Position numbers and translations under genes: made by a program
Assembly: GCA_022578605.1 (NCBI GenBank)
Contig: MU394127.1
Coordinates: 1-64,000, forward strand
Source: Camillea tinctor
Taxonomy: Eukaryota; Ascomycota; Sordariomycetes; Xylariales; Xylariaceae
Direction: 5' to 3'
DNA: 64,000 nucleotides
In this document: one piece after another, positions 50,387 through 62,121 of the stretch
Layout: each line of letters starts with the position of its first letter
Position numbering within the stretch: position 1 is the stretch's first letter
Notes under the pieces: model-generated
Told to the model about the DNA's origin: nothing
The model's input: only the letters and a program-made list of their open reading frames with translations
Databases searched by the model: none

Positions 50387-52117
50387 TCAATCCTCATCCA
50401 TCGACTCAGCATCATCAGCCTCGCTGTTTTCATCCTCCTCGCCACCTTCGTCGTCCGACGAGCTCTCATCCTGTTCTACCCCAATAAGCTTTTCTTCGAC
50501 ATTCTCGCCCGGCTTGTTAGCAATCTTGTGCGCAAATGCCTGACGGACAGCTGCGTTGGTGCTAGTATCCCAGACGTGCATCGTGCCCTTGCTTCCAGCC
50601 ACCGCAAGACGGAATGCGACTTCGGGATCGGGTGCAAACGTCGTCGAGAACACTTTTCCGACGTCGAGATTACGCGATACCACCATAGTAGGTCCCGTTG
50701 GCTGTATGTTCCAAAGTTTGATCGTCTTATCTGTTGAACCAGTGGCCATGTATCCTGGAATGTGAGCATTGATATCGAACGACGACAGGGACTCGTCGTG
50801 TGCTTGCAAAGTCCAGACTGGTTTGCTTGCAGACGGATTCGAGGGGGCGTTTCGCACATCGTGGTAATGTATTATTCCGTTTTCCGTCGAGACGTAGAAA
50901 AAGTTTGGATCGTGTGGATCCCACCTCACGTTCTCGACGTCGCTCTCGACTCCCCATCTTGGGGCCTTAGCGTCAGGAGCTCGCATGTCGGCAGCCACCA
51001 CAGTTCGGTCATAGCTTCCGCTCAAGAGCACCGTCGATTCTACAGCATGCCATGCCAGTGAGCAAACCTTGTCCGTGTGGTAAGAGTATGACTTGGCGCA
51101 CTTGGCCGTGTGCAGGTCCCAGAGCTTGACGGTCTTGTCTGCGGAAGCCGAGGCTAGCAGGTTTCGATGCTTCCGGTTGGCGGCGAGGGATAGGACAGCA
51201 TCCACGTGGTACTCATCGTTGGCTTTCTTGGACTTCTTTTTCTTCTTTTTCTTTCCCTCGTCTTGCCGGTTGCCCCCTTGACCTAGGATCGCATTGGGAT
51301 ACATACAATCCACGGTATCTAGATCCCATACTTCGATATCGGGATCCATGGTACCTATGGCAACAAAGTTGGCAGTTGAGTCCTTATCGACTCCTTGCTT
51401 CAAGACGGGGAGGTCTAGCCACTCAACGCAAAGAGGGATGGCGGGAAGCATGATGTCATGGTGCACATAGAGGTTGTCGGCCTCGTCCTCATATACGTAG
51501 ACTTCAAGGTGAGCAAGCTCGTCCTCGACCTTGGCAGCAAGTAGCAGATTATCAGTGGCCAGGATCTGCAGTTCCTCGCGATCATCGTCGTCGTCCTCGT
51601 TATCGGGTATCGTGATGTATGGGTCGTCCTGATTAGAGTCGTAATAGGCCAAGGACTTGATATTCCCAAACATGTCCATGCTCCGGCCCTCGCCTTCCTC
51701 CTCGTCATCGTCGTAGTGTTCTAGATCGTATTCCTTGAGGTCCGCATCGTTCAGATCAACGCTACCCGTAGAATTAGCAACAATGCTATGGGGAGAGCAG
51801 ACCAGAAGAGCAGGAATGGTCGCAAAAACCTACTCTTGTGTCTCGTTATTCTTGCCAGAGGTTGCGTTAGCCGAGGATGCGCCATTCTGCGCATGAGTTG
51901 CTGTGGTATCGTCCTTGCCGGCCTCGCCTTCACTATCATCTTCGCCTTCACCGTCACCAGCCTGAGCTTCTTCTAAGTCTTCATTGGCATCGTCTAGCTG
52001 TAGCTTGGCTAGATCAGCTATGCGCTCGAATTCGGCTTCGTTGAAATCGTATTTTGCAGGGAACGGTGCTGCGAATCCCCGCGGCACCCAAGTAGAGGTG
52101 GTTATCATGGAAGCCAT
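50387..52117 (-). CDS. pwp1: Pwp1 WD40 ribosome-biogenesis protein
   Basis: Two exons: 52117-51834 and 51785-50387. The 48-nt intron 51786-51833 (GTAGGT..CATAG) joins in frame, giving about 560 aa. The start MASMITTSTWVPRGFA is typical of Pwp1. An acidic N-terminal region is followed by YDLEHYDDD and MFGNIKSLAYYDSN. WD40 repeats follow, with HVDAVLSLAANRKHRNLLAS, ASADKTVKLWDL, VLLSGSYDRTV and GSTDKTIKLWN. A lysine-rich insert KKKKKKKSKK lies between the first repeats. The C-terminal tail is acidic (DESSSDDEGGEEDE). Pwp1 is a nucleolar WD protein required for 60S subunit assembly and rRNA processing. It is divergent from prp16 with 415 bp between the start codons. Confidence 0.95.
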
Positions 52118-52532
52118 GATGAAGAACAATTGCGCACCCCCGAATTTGCAATTTATAGCGAGGGAAAAAAAATTTAAAGAAAACTGGGTATTTGAATAGA
52201 GAAAAGAAAAAAAATAAGAATAAAAATAAAAATAAAAACTTAGAAATGCCCCTCCAACTTTTTTTTCTGTTACTGTTACTAGTGTAGTATGGTAGTACGG
52301 AATACTAGCAAAATCCTCGAAAATTTTAGTGGGGTTGATCTTATCGATATGCGCCGATAAGTCGGTCAGAGTTCCATTATCAAACCTAAAGAACCCTGTC
52401 CGTCTTGCCAAGCTCAAGCTCCAGCTCCGACTTTATCTTTATTTATTTTCTTTCCTTCTCAACACAACACCATTAACGATACTTATTAATTTCAGCTTCC
52501 AGTTTTGGTTCGAAACCCACCCGCCAAAAAAA
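52118..52532. promoter_or_regulatory. Bidirectional promoter of pwp1 and prp16
   Basis: 415 bp separate the two divergent start codons. An A/T-rich core (AAAAATAAAAATAAAA, about 52207-52240) is followed by C/T-rich sequence leading to the prp16 ATG. An open frame extending upstream of that ATG (from 52329) begins at a TTG and is not considered coding. Confidence 0.6.
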
Positions 52533-55532
52533 ATGGATCGCGAAGATGGAAGATTTAGTCCTAAGAGGCGTAAATTGGACTTTAACCCTCTCCGCTCTGA
52601 TGACCGTTACTCGAACCTCCCTAATCGAAGCAACGCTGCCTCCCGTTCACATAGCCGTTTTCCGAACTCCCGGGCCTCAACTCCCCGTGCCCAGTCTAGT
52701 TATGCTGCAACTCCTAAACAAAACGAGTTTGACGGACCTGAGCCCCTAGTCAGTGAAGAAGACCAGAACGCCCTAGATCGCGATTGGTACGGGGGCGATG
52801 AAAATGGAGGCCATACGTTTGGCGACGAGTCACACAACCCCTTTGCCTCCTACGACACCTCATGGGTTGATCAGCAACAGCGCGAGGCCGATATGGTCGA
52901 AAAGAAGGCCGGGAGGCACATGAACGCGCGCCAGCTACAGAAGCAGAAGGACGTGGATGCCTGGGAAACCAACCGCATGCTTACCTCGGGCGTAGCCCAA
53001 CGACGTGGACTAGGTGACGACTTTGATGACGACGATGAGGGAACTCGGGTGCATCTACTAGTTCACGACCTTAAGCCTCCATTTCTTGACGGCCGAACCG
53101 TCTTTACCAAGCAGTTGGAACCCGTACCGGCGGTCAAGGATTACCAAAGCGATATGGCTGTCTTCAGTCGGAAAGGTAGCCGGGTGGTAAAGGAGAGACG
53201 ACAACAGAGAGAACGCCAAAGACAAGCACAAGAAGCCACCAACATGGCCGGAACCGCTCTAGGAAATATCATGGGCGTAAAGGAAGACGAAGGCGACAGT
53301 GCTCTGCCCATTGCCGCCGAGGATGATAATACTGCCAAACCTGGCGGGAACAAATTTAGCGAGCATATGAAGAAGAATGACGGTGCTAGCAATTTCAGTC
53401 AAAGCAAGACCCTGAGAGAGCAGAGGGAATTCCTGCCTGCCTTTGCCGTGCGCGAGGATCTACTCAGGGTGATCCGGGATAACCAGGTCGTCATCGTAGT
53501 TGGTGAAACAGGTTCCGGGAAAACGACACAGCTTACCCAGTTTTTATACGAAGATGGCTACGGGAAAATGGGCATGATCGGGTGCACGCAGCCTCGTCGA
53601 GTCGCCGCCATGAGTGTAGCAAAACGTGTAGCAGAAGAGATGGAAGTCAAGCTAGGAAGTACTGTGGGTTACGCCATCCGATTCGAGGATTGTACCAGCA
53701 AAGACACAGTTATTAAGTACATGACCGACGGTGTCCTCCTTCGGGAGTCGCTCAACGAGAGGGATCTAGACCGGTATTCCTGCGTTATCATGGACGAAGC
53801 ACACGAACGCGCTCTCAATACGGACGTGTTGATGGGGTTATTCAACAAGATCTTACAGCGCCGCAGGGACCTTAAACTGATCGTCACGTCAGCCACGATG
53901 AATTCTAAGCGGTTCTCAGATTTCTTTGGTGGTGCCCCAGAGTTCATCATTCCCGGTAGGACTTTCCCGGTCGACATTATGTTCCATCGATCACCAGTCG
54001 AAGACTATGTAGATCAGGCAGTCCAGCAGGTTCTGGCCATACACGTTTCTATGGGAGCTGGCGATATCCTGGTATTCATGACGGGTCAGGAAGATATCGA
54101 ATGTACCTGTGAATTGGTGCGGGAACGTCTAGATGCCCTCAATGACCCACCGAAACTCAGCATCTTACCTATATACAGTCAGATGCCTGCGGATCTACAA
54201 GCTAAAATTTTCGACCGGGCGGCTCCTGGAGTCCGCAAATGCATTGTGGCTACGAACATTGCAGAAACTAGTTTGACAGTCGATGGTATCATGTACGTTG
54301 TGGATGCAGGGTACTCAAAGCTCAAAGTGTATAACCCTCGAATGGGTATGGACACGCTCCAAATAACGCCCATATCTCAGGCCAACGCGGGTCAGAGAGC
54401 AGGGCGAGCCGGTCGAACAGGCCCAGGTAAAGCATTCCGGCTCTTTACCGAGAAGGCGTTCAAGGACGAGTTATACATACAGACGATCCCCGAAATCCAG
54501 CGGACGAATCTTAGCAACACGGTGCTGCTACTCAAATCTCTAGGCGTCAAAGACCTACTTGACTTTGACTTCATGGACCCGCCGCCACAGGACACCATTA
54601 CCACATCCCTATTCGATCTGTGGGCACTGGGAGCCCTAGACAACCTCGGAGAACTCACCGATCTAGGATCGAAGATGAATGCCTTCCCCATGGACCCTTC
54701 ATTAGCGAAGCTGTTAATCATGTCAGAGCAATACGGCTGTAGCGAGGAGATGGTGACTATTGTTTCCATGTTATCCGTCCCCAATGTCTTCTACCGCCCG
54801 AAAGAGCGCCAGGAGGAATCCGACGCGGCGCGCGAGAAGTTTTTCGTGCCGGAATCCGACCATCTGACGTACCTCCACGTCTACTCGCAGTGGAAGTTCA
54901 ACGGCTACTCAGACGGGTGGTGCACGCGGCACTTCCTACACCCCAAGTCGCTACGGCGGGCCAAGGAGATCCGGGACCAGCTCCTCGACATCATGAAGAT
55001 GCAGAAGATGCAGATGATCAGCTGCGGCACCGACTGGGACGTAATCCGCAAGTGCATTTGCTCGGGGTACTACCACCAGGCCGCCAAGGTCAAGGGCATC
55101 GGCGAGTACATCAACCTCCGCACCTCGGTCACGGTGCAGCTGCACCCCACCAGCGCGCTCTACGGCCTCGGCTTCCTGCCCGACTACGTCGTCTACCACG
55201 AGCTCATCCTCACCTCCAAGGAGTACATGTCGACGGTCACGTCGGTGGACCCGCACTGGCTCGCCGAGCTCGGCGGCGTCTTCTACTCGGTCAAAGAAAA
55301 AGGCTACTCGGCCCGCGAGAAGCGCATCACCGAGACCGAGTTCAACCGCAAGATGGAGATCGAAGCTAAGATGGCCGAAGACAAGCGCAGGCAGGAAGAG
55401 CAGCTCAAGGCCGAGGAGGAGAGGAGGGTCGCGGGTAAGAAGAGCCAGGGAGACGCGGATAAGGGCAAGAAGATCATCACGTCCGGGGCGGTCAAGAAAC
55501 CGGTTGTTAAGCGGAAAGGGAGGGGGTTCTAA
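52533..55532 (+). CDS. prp16: Prp16-type DEAH-box splicing helicase
   Basis: Single exon, ATG at 52533 ([17 protein letters not shown]), 999 aa. The N-terminal ~300 residues are charged and variable. The helicase core carries motif [11 protein letters not shown] (324-333), Ia [17 protein letters not shown] (421-424), III SAT (453-455), a FMTGQEDIE segment, [12 protein letters not shown] and [10 protein letters not shown] (621-628). Ratchet/winged-helix and OB-fold regions follow ([13 protein letters not shown], then [10 protein letters not shown]). The C-terminus is a lysine/glutamate-rich tail. Size, the N-terminal extension and the OB-fold region match Prp16/DHX38, which remodels the spliceosome before the second transesterification step. 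Third-position GC rises abruptly from about 54790 onward. Confidence 0.95.
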   Translation: MDREDGRFSPKRRKLDFNPLRSDDRYSNLPNRSNAASRSHSRFPNSRASTPRAQSSYAATPKQNEFDGPEPLVSEEDQNALDRDWYGGDENGGHTFGDESHNPFASYDTSWVDQQQREADMVEKKAGRHMNARQLQKQKDVDAWETNRMLTSGVAQRRGLGDDFDDDDEGTRVHLLVHDLKPPFLDGRTVFTKQLEPVPAVKDYQSDMAVFSRKGSRVVKERRQQRERQRQAQEATNMAGTALGNIMGVKEDEGDSALPIAAEDDNTAKPGGNKFSEHMKKNDGASNFSQSKTLREQREFLPAFAVREDLLRVIRDNQVVIVVGETGSGKTTQLTQFLYEDGYGKMGMIGCTQPRRVAAMSVAKRVAEEMEVKLGSTVGYAIRFEDCTSKDTVIKYMTDGVLLRESLNERDLDRYSCVIMDEAHERALNTDVLMGLFNKILQRRRDLKLIVTSATMNSKRFSDFFGGAPEFIIPGRTFPVDIMFHRSPVEDYVDQAVQQVLAIHVSMGAGDILVFMTGQEDIECTCELVRERLDALNDPPKLSILPIYSQMPADLQAKIFDRAAPGVRKCIVATNIAETSLTVDGIMYVVDAGYSKLKVYNPRMGMDTLQITPISQANAGQRAGRAGRTGPGKAFRLFTEKAFKDELYIQTIPEIQRTNLSNTVLLLKSLGVKDLLDFDFMDPPPQDTITTSLFDLWALGALDNLGELTDLGSKMNAFPMDPSLAKLLIMSEQYGCSEEMVTIVSMLSVPNVFYRPKERQEESDAAREKFFVPESDHLTYLHVYSQWKFNGYSDGWCTRHFLHPKSLRRAKEIRDQLLDIMKMQKMQMISCGTDWDVIRKCICSGYYHQAAKVKGIGEYINLRTSVTVQLHPTSALYGLGFLPDYVVYHELILTSKEYMSTVTSVDPHWLAELGGVFYSVKEKGYSAREKRITETEFNRKMEIEAKMAEDKRRQEEQLKAEEERRVAGKKSQGDADKGKKIITSGAVKKPVVKRKGRGF

Positions 55533-55910
55533 GAGAGGAGAAAAGAGGGAGAAGGGAAGGATATTTGTTTGATATTTTTGAGCGTGGGCGTTGGTATAGA
55601 ACCCATAATTTTTGGGAGTTCATAGAAATTCAGGTTACTTATTAATGAGATACATACCAGCAATCGGGATTTTTCCCACTTTCATCATCCATCATCCCAT
55701 CTAACCGCATAGTCTAGGGTACATGAAAAGCTGACTTTGTCCTGCTTTACCGCTATTTTCCTCCCCTATTTCTTCTCTATCTTCTCTCTCTTAGTCCTTC
55801 CTCTTTCCTATCTATTTTTGGTTCCCTACTTTACGTTCGTTCGGTTTGAAACCAACAACCATCCTTCCTTTCTTTCTTTCTTTCTTACATTCATCGTGCT
55901 TTTTTTTCCC
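55533..55910. other. Convergent 3' spacer
   Basis: 378 bp between the prp16 stop and the acylphosphatase stop. It contains pyrimidine runs (TTTC repeats, about 55866-55885). No gene. Confidence 0.6.
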
Positions 55911-57140
55911 TTATCGCCGAACCTCGAAGCTAGATTCCCCGTCCACCGGGTCCCGATGCTCGTGGTCTAGCTTGACGACGCGCGCGTGCCGCGGCCCGTC
56001 GTCGATGGCCTTCAGGAACTTGCCGATGGAGGATTCGTCGCCTTGGGCTTCGCCCTCGACCTAGAGGTTTAGAATATATCATCACCATCATCGTCATCAT
56101 CGTCATCGTCGTCATCAAGTATCATGGGGATGGATGATCAATAAGCTTAAAGCTGGGGTTTTTTTTTCTTTTTGCGGCCGCTTCGGGGTTCGGGTTTAGG
56201 GGTTGGGCGAGCAGACGATGGATAGGGATCGTTCTTTTGCCTCCCCCCCTTCCCCCCTTTTTTTTCTGGCTATACAATTGCCCTGTGACGTAGGGTATGG
56301 CGCGTGTAACGGAATTCCCCCGTTTTGCCTCACTTGCTATCTGATGCTTTGATGTTTCTAGACTGGGTAATCGGTAGAAGGTTTGGGGGGGGTAAGAAGT
56401 TTGATAGGTGATGAGCCAATCTCACTTGAGAGTGGCTTTTTTTTTTTTTCTCGAAGCCAAAGTCCTGCTTCGATTCCTTCTTGTTCGTGATGTTGCTTAC
56501 ACGTAGGAGATATGGGTTGGCTTGGGTTAGATCGGGGTTGGCGTAATACACACAACAGGCAATTGCATATACGCATACGTACGTACGTCTGTTTTTGTAT
56601 GTTCTTTTTTACGTACCTTTTCGTTCTCGGTGTTGCGGCACCATCCCGTGACGTTATACTCGGCCGCGCGACTCTGGGTAAAGCGGCGGAAATTGACACC
56701 TAGTGGCACGCATCGGGGGCAACACAAGAAGCTTGGCCTCAGCGGGTAAGCTTACAACATAGGAACGATACATGATGGGAGGAGGGGGATCGAGCTGGAC
56801 TGGGCTGGAAGAGTGGGGAAGGAAAGGGGGGGGGAAAGGGGGTGGAAGAGAGGGTCCGCAGTTTAGGACTGTTTTTGTTATAAGGATAAGATAAGCGGAT
56901 GGGAATACGACGTGTAGGGGAGGTGAAGGAGGTGAAGGAGGTGAAGGAGAAGAAGGGATAGAAGAGGAGACTGAAAGCTAGTTACCTTGGACCCGGCCAT
57001 GGACGAGGAAGTAGATCTGCGTGAAGAGGGAGCAGCTTTGGTTAGAGAAAGCGTGTATATTACTCATGATAGCAAGCTACTCTTGATAGATAGGTCGGTA
57101 AGGTAGATAAGGGTGTAAGATCACATACTCTTTTCGTCAT
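55911..57140 (-). CDS. Acylphosphatase, four exons
   Basis: Small gene split by three introns: 57140-57129 (MTKR), 57016-56986, 56699-56617, 56060-55911. All junctions keep phase (GTATGT..GCAG, GTAACT..CTAG, GTACGT..CTAG) and give 91 aa. The fold signature is complete: VHGRVQGVNFRRFTQSRA, then VTGWCRNTENEK joined to VEGEAQGDESSI. The catalytic Arg of VNFR and the Asn of RNTE are present. The enzyme hydrolyses acyl-phosphates such as acetyl phosphate or 1,3-bisphosphoglycerate in the cytosol. The exon 1 choice is the least certain point, because it is only 12 nt. The third intron is long for a fungus (556 nt) and contains an ATC/GTC-rich repeat. The second (286 nt) contains a 9-bp repeat. Confidence 0.85.
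56922..56948. repeat. (GGTGAAGGA)3 in acylphosphatase intron 2
   Basis: Three perfect 9-bp units inside the second intron. Confidence 0.85.
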
Positions 57141-59329
57141 GATTGATTAATAAACTAACTTAGAAGAGGCTGTCACGAGTTGGTTTGAAGCTCGGGGTCT
57201 TCCCAGAGTCCGAAGCAGGTATCGTAGATAGATGAGTAATTCTTCGTACCTAATTCGTGGGATTTTGTTTACTGAGCTGAGAATGAATCGAAGCCGATTT
57301 GTTGGTTGGCGATGTCTGTGATAGTGTGTAGGTGCTGATGAGTTAGCCAAAAGGGAGGTGTTTGTTTAGGTATTTTTAAATTCTTACTTGTTTCTATAGG
57401 GGGGTTGTTTGGTAAATGGTTATTAATTGGGTCGGGATTTGTTTGTTTCATGGGCACGTGGGATATCCCGCACCTTTTCTATAACTACTATATACCTAGG
57501 TACTAAGGCAAAAGTACTGAGATTTAACTTTGATACCCGCTTATATCCACCTAAACTAGTATTAAAGTTTATATAGGTCATGCCTTCTACCTATCTTCTT
57601 GTCCGATCTAAACTGTGGTGCCTGCCGGAACTACATAGTACGTCACCTACTACCTACTAAAGTACATACTGAGGTAGTATCCCATGCAGCACATACATAG
57701 TATGTAGGTAAATGACCGAAGTGGTAATAATATGAGGAATCTTTCAAAAAGATCTGGGCAGGCTGGCGTCAGAAAACAGCCAAAGCCCGCATCTACATGC
57801 AACCTAATTAATGAATTGTTTTTATTTTATGTCAATCAAATTATGGGCGAAGGGAAATAAAATAAAATAAAACATTAAAAAAGATCCTTACAATGAGTTA
57901 AAATACAAGTAGGTGTTTCAGCAACATATTTTGAATTTTGAATTTATATGGTTAAGTCACTACCTAATGGTTATAGTGTAGCTCACTATGAGGTATAAAG
58001 GGAGATTCATCTAGGTTAGGTAGTTCAATAGCTTATGTTCTGACGCCAGCTTGCCATGTCAACAGATAATGCGTGCATTAGCTACCCAGTAGGTTACATC
58101 ATTATTATATGCATGTATACCTACCTACATGTTCCTACCCAGATAAGTAACCCCGGACCTGGCTTTGGTTACACAAACTCCTCCCAAGTTATATGCCGAA
58201 GGCACGGGTTGGAAAGGGTTGGGAGGGGAAGTCATAGACATTACTACATAGCTTAACTACTAGTACTACCTCCCTAGCCCCCAGCTACCTTGGCCTGCTT
58301 AACCTAAATCACTATCTTACGTAACCTCTTACCTCCAGGACTACCTCCTATTCGCCTTATACGCCAAACAAATGTGATACGAGATGATATTATATGATAC
58401 GCGATCGTATCATATATGTATACCGTATGTTCTATTACATGTGATCATGTAGGCAAGTACTTGGTTCATTATCTAAATGTTGTATTAGTATACGGTAGTT
58501 TATATCTGACCCGGATCCAGTTACTACCAATTGTTGCAAAAACAACGGGACTCGGTTTAGGAAAAAGGGGGAACAAAAAAAAGGACGTTCCACTTATTAT
58601 ATCTATACCTACTAGGTAGGTACATATATAAACTCATCCCAAAAGCAGACAACTAAGTATCGTCATCTTTGAGGGCTCTTCTTTTTCTTCTCCTATCTGT
58701 CTCTTCCTGTTGGGCAAGCCGCCTAGCCCGCCTATGCGGCAGTAAGAAGAATAAGCGAATAACATCATTGGTTGGACAAAGCCATTGTGCAACCACATTC
58801 GAGATGCTGCCCCCGTACTGGGCTACGTATGATTTTGGCTGGTTATACGCTGTACGCATGCTACCGGTATGAATTCGGTAACCCCCTCTATTCGGGAACC
58901 AATGCTTACAAGATATCCAAGCTTTTTTCTTTCTTTTACTTACCCTGTAGACTCATCCTCATCGCCATGTTTGTCAGCGATGGCTTGTAGAAGGGGTGGC
59001 CCCCTGGCCAATGGTTATTGCTAAAAGATTCCTCCGTGTCTTACGATGCATTGGTCTCCTCTTGTTAGCGGCGATACATGACCGACAATGCGATTCCCCC
59101 CTCGACACATACTGCTCGGCTAAGACATATCCAGCTTGGAAGTCGTGGAAGGATCGAGGCGGTAGGAATGGGCAAGGATGAGTAGGTCTAGGGATGCTTG
59201 TGTGGTCGCTATGAGGGCAGAGAGAAGGAGACATCGAAATAGGTGGCTATAAAAGAACCCAGAAGGGAGCAAGCATATGACAGGTTTGTGCTCCTCGACC
59301 CAACCTTTGCGCTCTATACCAAAAGGAAA
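57141..59329. other. Spacer between acylphosphatase and P450
   Basis: 2.2 kb with AT-rich blocks and many TAGGTA/TACCTA words. No supported gene. A weak minus-strand stretch (59000-58650) translates to short ankyrin-like pieces in two frames but is not convincing. Confidence 0.5.
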
Positions 59330-61336
59330 ATGGCGTCTCATTTTGAATACCAAGCCACGAGCATAGCAGTCTTGCTTCTTATACTCTACCTGGCAGCCTT
59401 TGTCTTTTCTGGCTCGTCCAAGAACCTCCCACCTGGTCCAACGCGGCTCCCCATCATCGGCAACCTTCATCAGCAGCCATCAACCTCACGATGGCTTACC
59501 TACTACAACTGGGCTAAAGAATACGGCCCGGTCATGTATCTAAACATGGGGGGCCAGTCAATTATCGTCCTGTCCACAAACCAAGCCACTCAGGATCTAT
59601 TGGCTAAGAAGGGTGCCCAGTATTCCCACCGGCCACGTTTGATCATGGCGTTTGAACTGGTTGCAAAATATATGCATATGCTCTGGAGGCCCTATGATGC
59701 AGGACATCGGCTCCATCAACGACTAGAAGCGCCACTGCTCAACGTGCGCTCATCAAACTGCTACCGGCCAATCCATGTAAGTGTGCCACAAGGATGATAT
59801 TAAGATCCCCTCATTCCCCTTCCCCAGGCATAGCATAGTATTATATAAAGCATGCTTCTAGTCTATCGGCTCTTAATATAATAAATATTAATTAAGTGTG
59901 TGTGAAAATTTTTTTTAGGATCTTGAGTCGAAACAACTCCTCTTCGACATATGGAGTAAGTATGAGACTGAGGGCTTGAAGGGCACCGACCCCAACAGCC
60001 ACTTCCGACGCTACACCATCAGCACAATTTACGCCCTGATCTATGGATACCGACTCAAGACAGGCTATGAACGGGAGCCAACGGAAGCACACTTCTTGCA
60101 GTCCCAGTCGACAAGGATGACCGACATTGGGGCCTACTTGGTCGACTGGATCCCCGGACTCAACTACCTCCCCACGTTCCTGGCCCCTTGGAAGAAGGAG
60201 GCCGCCGGGCTCTGGAACATGGAGAGTGCCCTCCACATGGGCAACATGGAGAAAGGGCTCAAGAACCCCGGATGGAACTTCACCAAACACATGAACAACA
60301 GCGCCGAGGGCAAGACCATGTCTACAATGGAGGTCGCATATGACCTCGGTATCCTCACAATTGCTGCGCTCGACACCTCGACGGCGGCACTCTGCTGGCT
60401 GATCGTGGCATGGATCAACATGGGCGACCGCTTCGTCGGCAAGGCGCAGAAGCTGATTGACGAGGTTGTCGGCAGGGACAGGATGCCGCAGTTTGAGGAC
60501 CGGTCGCAGTTGGCCTACATAGACGCCTTGGGTAAGAAAGTATCTCTAATATTCCTGGTTGAAGTCCTCACTGGCTTTAGGGTATTCCGCTAACATGCCC
60601 AAAAATAGTTTTGGAGCTCATACGGTGGCGCCCGATCGTCACCGGCGGCGTGCCTCATGCTACGCATCAAGAAGATGTCTACATGGGATACAGGGTAAGT
60701 GTGAATATTCATCATCTTAAATCTTTCTTTGGTTTTCTGCCTACCTATATAACGTTAAAAAAATGCGTTGGCTACACTTATACTCTAAAATGCCGATATT
60801 TATTAGCTTTAGATATCTATGCATAATACTAAATATCTCTCTTGTCATAGATCCCCGCTGGTTCCACTGTCCTCCCCCACCACTGGGCCCTCACGCGCGA
60901 GGAGGCCGTGTACGGCAGCGACGCCGACGAGTTCGTACCGGAGCGGTGGATCCTCCAGGACGGGCAGAACGTGGGCCCGGAAGCGACGCCGGCCCGAACC
61001 GACACGCTGAAGGACCTGCCGGTGGTAGCGTTCGGATACGGACGGCGCATCTGCCCAGGGCGGCACCTCGCGCGCAACGGGCTCTACATCGCCGTGGCGC
61101 GGCTGCTATGGGCGTTCAACGTCGAGCGAGCGGGCCAGCAGCACGGCGCGCCGATCGACGACATGGACTTCACCGATGGCCTCACCGCCGAGCCCAAGCG
61201 CTTCAACGCCGTGTTCCACCCCCGCGGCCCCTGGGCCGTGGATATCCTCAAGGAATGCGATACCCATCACCTAAATCACAGCGAGTACCTTGATCAGGTG
61301 GGCGAGCTGAGGAAGTTGAATGTGGATAAGGAGTGA
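59330..61336 (+). CDS. Microsomal cytochrome P450
   Basis: Four exons: 59330-59776, 59919-60531, 60609-60694, 60851-61336 (introns 142, 77 and 156 nt, all in phase), giving 543 aa. An N-terminal membrane anchor (ATSIAVLLLILYLAAFVF) precedes the proline-rich hinge LPPGPTRLPIIGNL. The I-helix reads ALDTSTAAL in place of the usual AGxDTT. ExxR is ELIRW in exon 3. The PERF region is FVPERW. The heme-binding loop is FGYGRRICPG, with the ligand Cys at about residue 450 (codon 61052). It looks intact and is of the general fungal CYP type found in secondary metabolism or xenobiotic oxidation. The substrate cannot be assigned, and no synthase or other tailoring gene flanks it. The start ATG follows an A-rich Kozak context. 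Confidence 0.9.
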
Positions 61337-62121
61337 AGAGAGGGAGAAGGAAAGGGGGAAGGCGGAAAGGGGGGGGGAGGGGGGGCGATAAGATTGGGAA
61401 TAAAGATTGGTAAGAAGTGGATTGATTACGGGTAGGTACTTAAGTATCTAACCTACTTATAGTTTGATATACCCGATCCTACCTACATGAAGTTACACCA
61501 CTGCCTATCGTTTAATTGGTCGATGTTGTTTACATGTACGTAGGTAGTTCTTCAGTCTACCTACCTACTTATTAATTAGTTATTTTCTAGCTGTGGTTAA
61601 AAAAAAGTAGTCTATCTTGTCTGACAGAATGATGAATTGGATTAAATAAATAAATAAAAAATAAAATGCATCTGTCTACCTTTCGCTTCCAAGCGCAGTA
61701 CCTATGTAGCGCATGATATTAGAGGGTTGATAGTATTGACTGTTAATCACATGTGCAGTGAATCAGTGAATGGATCATTGCCAAATCGTACGTACTGCAT
61801 CTAAGGCTGGCCCCACTATTGTGTAAATAAAGTGGATGCGCTAAGCGTTTTTCAAAGAGCAGCATATTTCCAGGTGATTACATATACATTACGTTGCAAG
61901 GACCTCCCCAGATAAGAGTTTCTGGGGAAAGGGAAATCAAAGTTTTGGCAGGCATCTGTCTTATCGAAATCTTTCCCTTTTCTTACTCCGTACAACCTAC
62001 CAGACTTGTACTTAACCTTAGACTTCTTTAACCTTTTATTTTATTTTATTTTTATTTTTTCCCCTTTAATGCCGACAACCGTTATTCATCCAACAACACA
62101 ACAACCATAACATCCAACGAT
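61337..62121. promoter_or_regulatory. Intergenic region upstream of tls1
   Basis: 785 bp. It includes the P450 3' flank (G-runs), TACCTA words and a pyrimidine-rich, TTTTATTTTATT leader just before the ATG at 62122. No gene. Confidence 0.5.

Noticed and set aside
52329..52532. N-terminal extension of prp16
   Set aside because: Begins at a TTG, contains the promoter region and is not needed. The ATG at 52533 gives a normal Prp16 start.
54890..55369. 159-codon ORF within prp16
   Set aside because: Alternative frame of the GC-rich 3' end of prp16. Arg/Pro-rich and without a family.
58653..59234. Ankyrin-like phrases on the minus strand (ATP..., LLQAIADKHGDE)
   Set aside because: Requires a frame change within a few codons and has no second repeat. 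Too short to support a pseudogene call.
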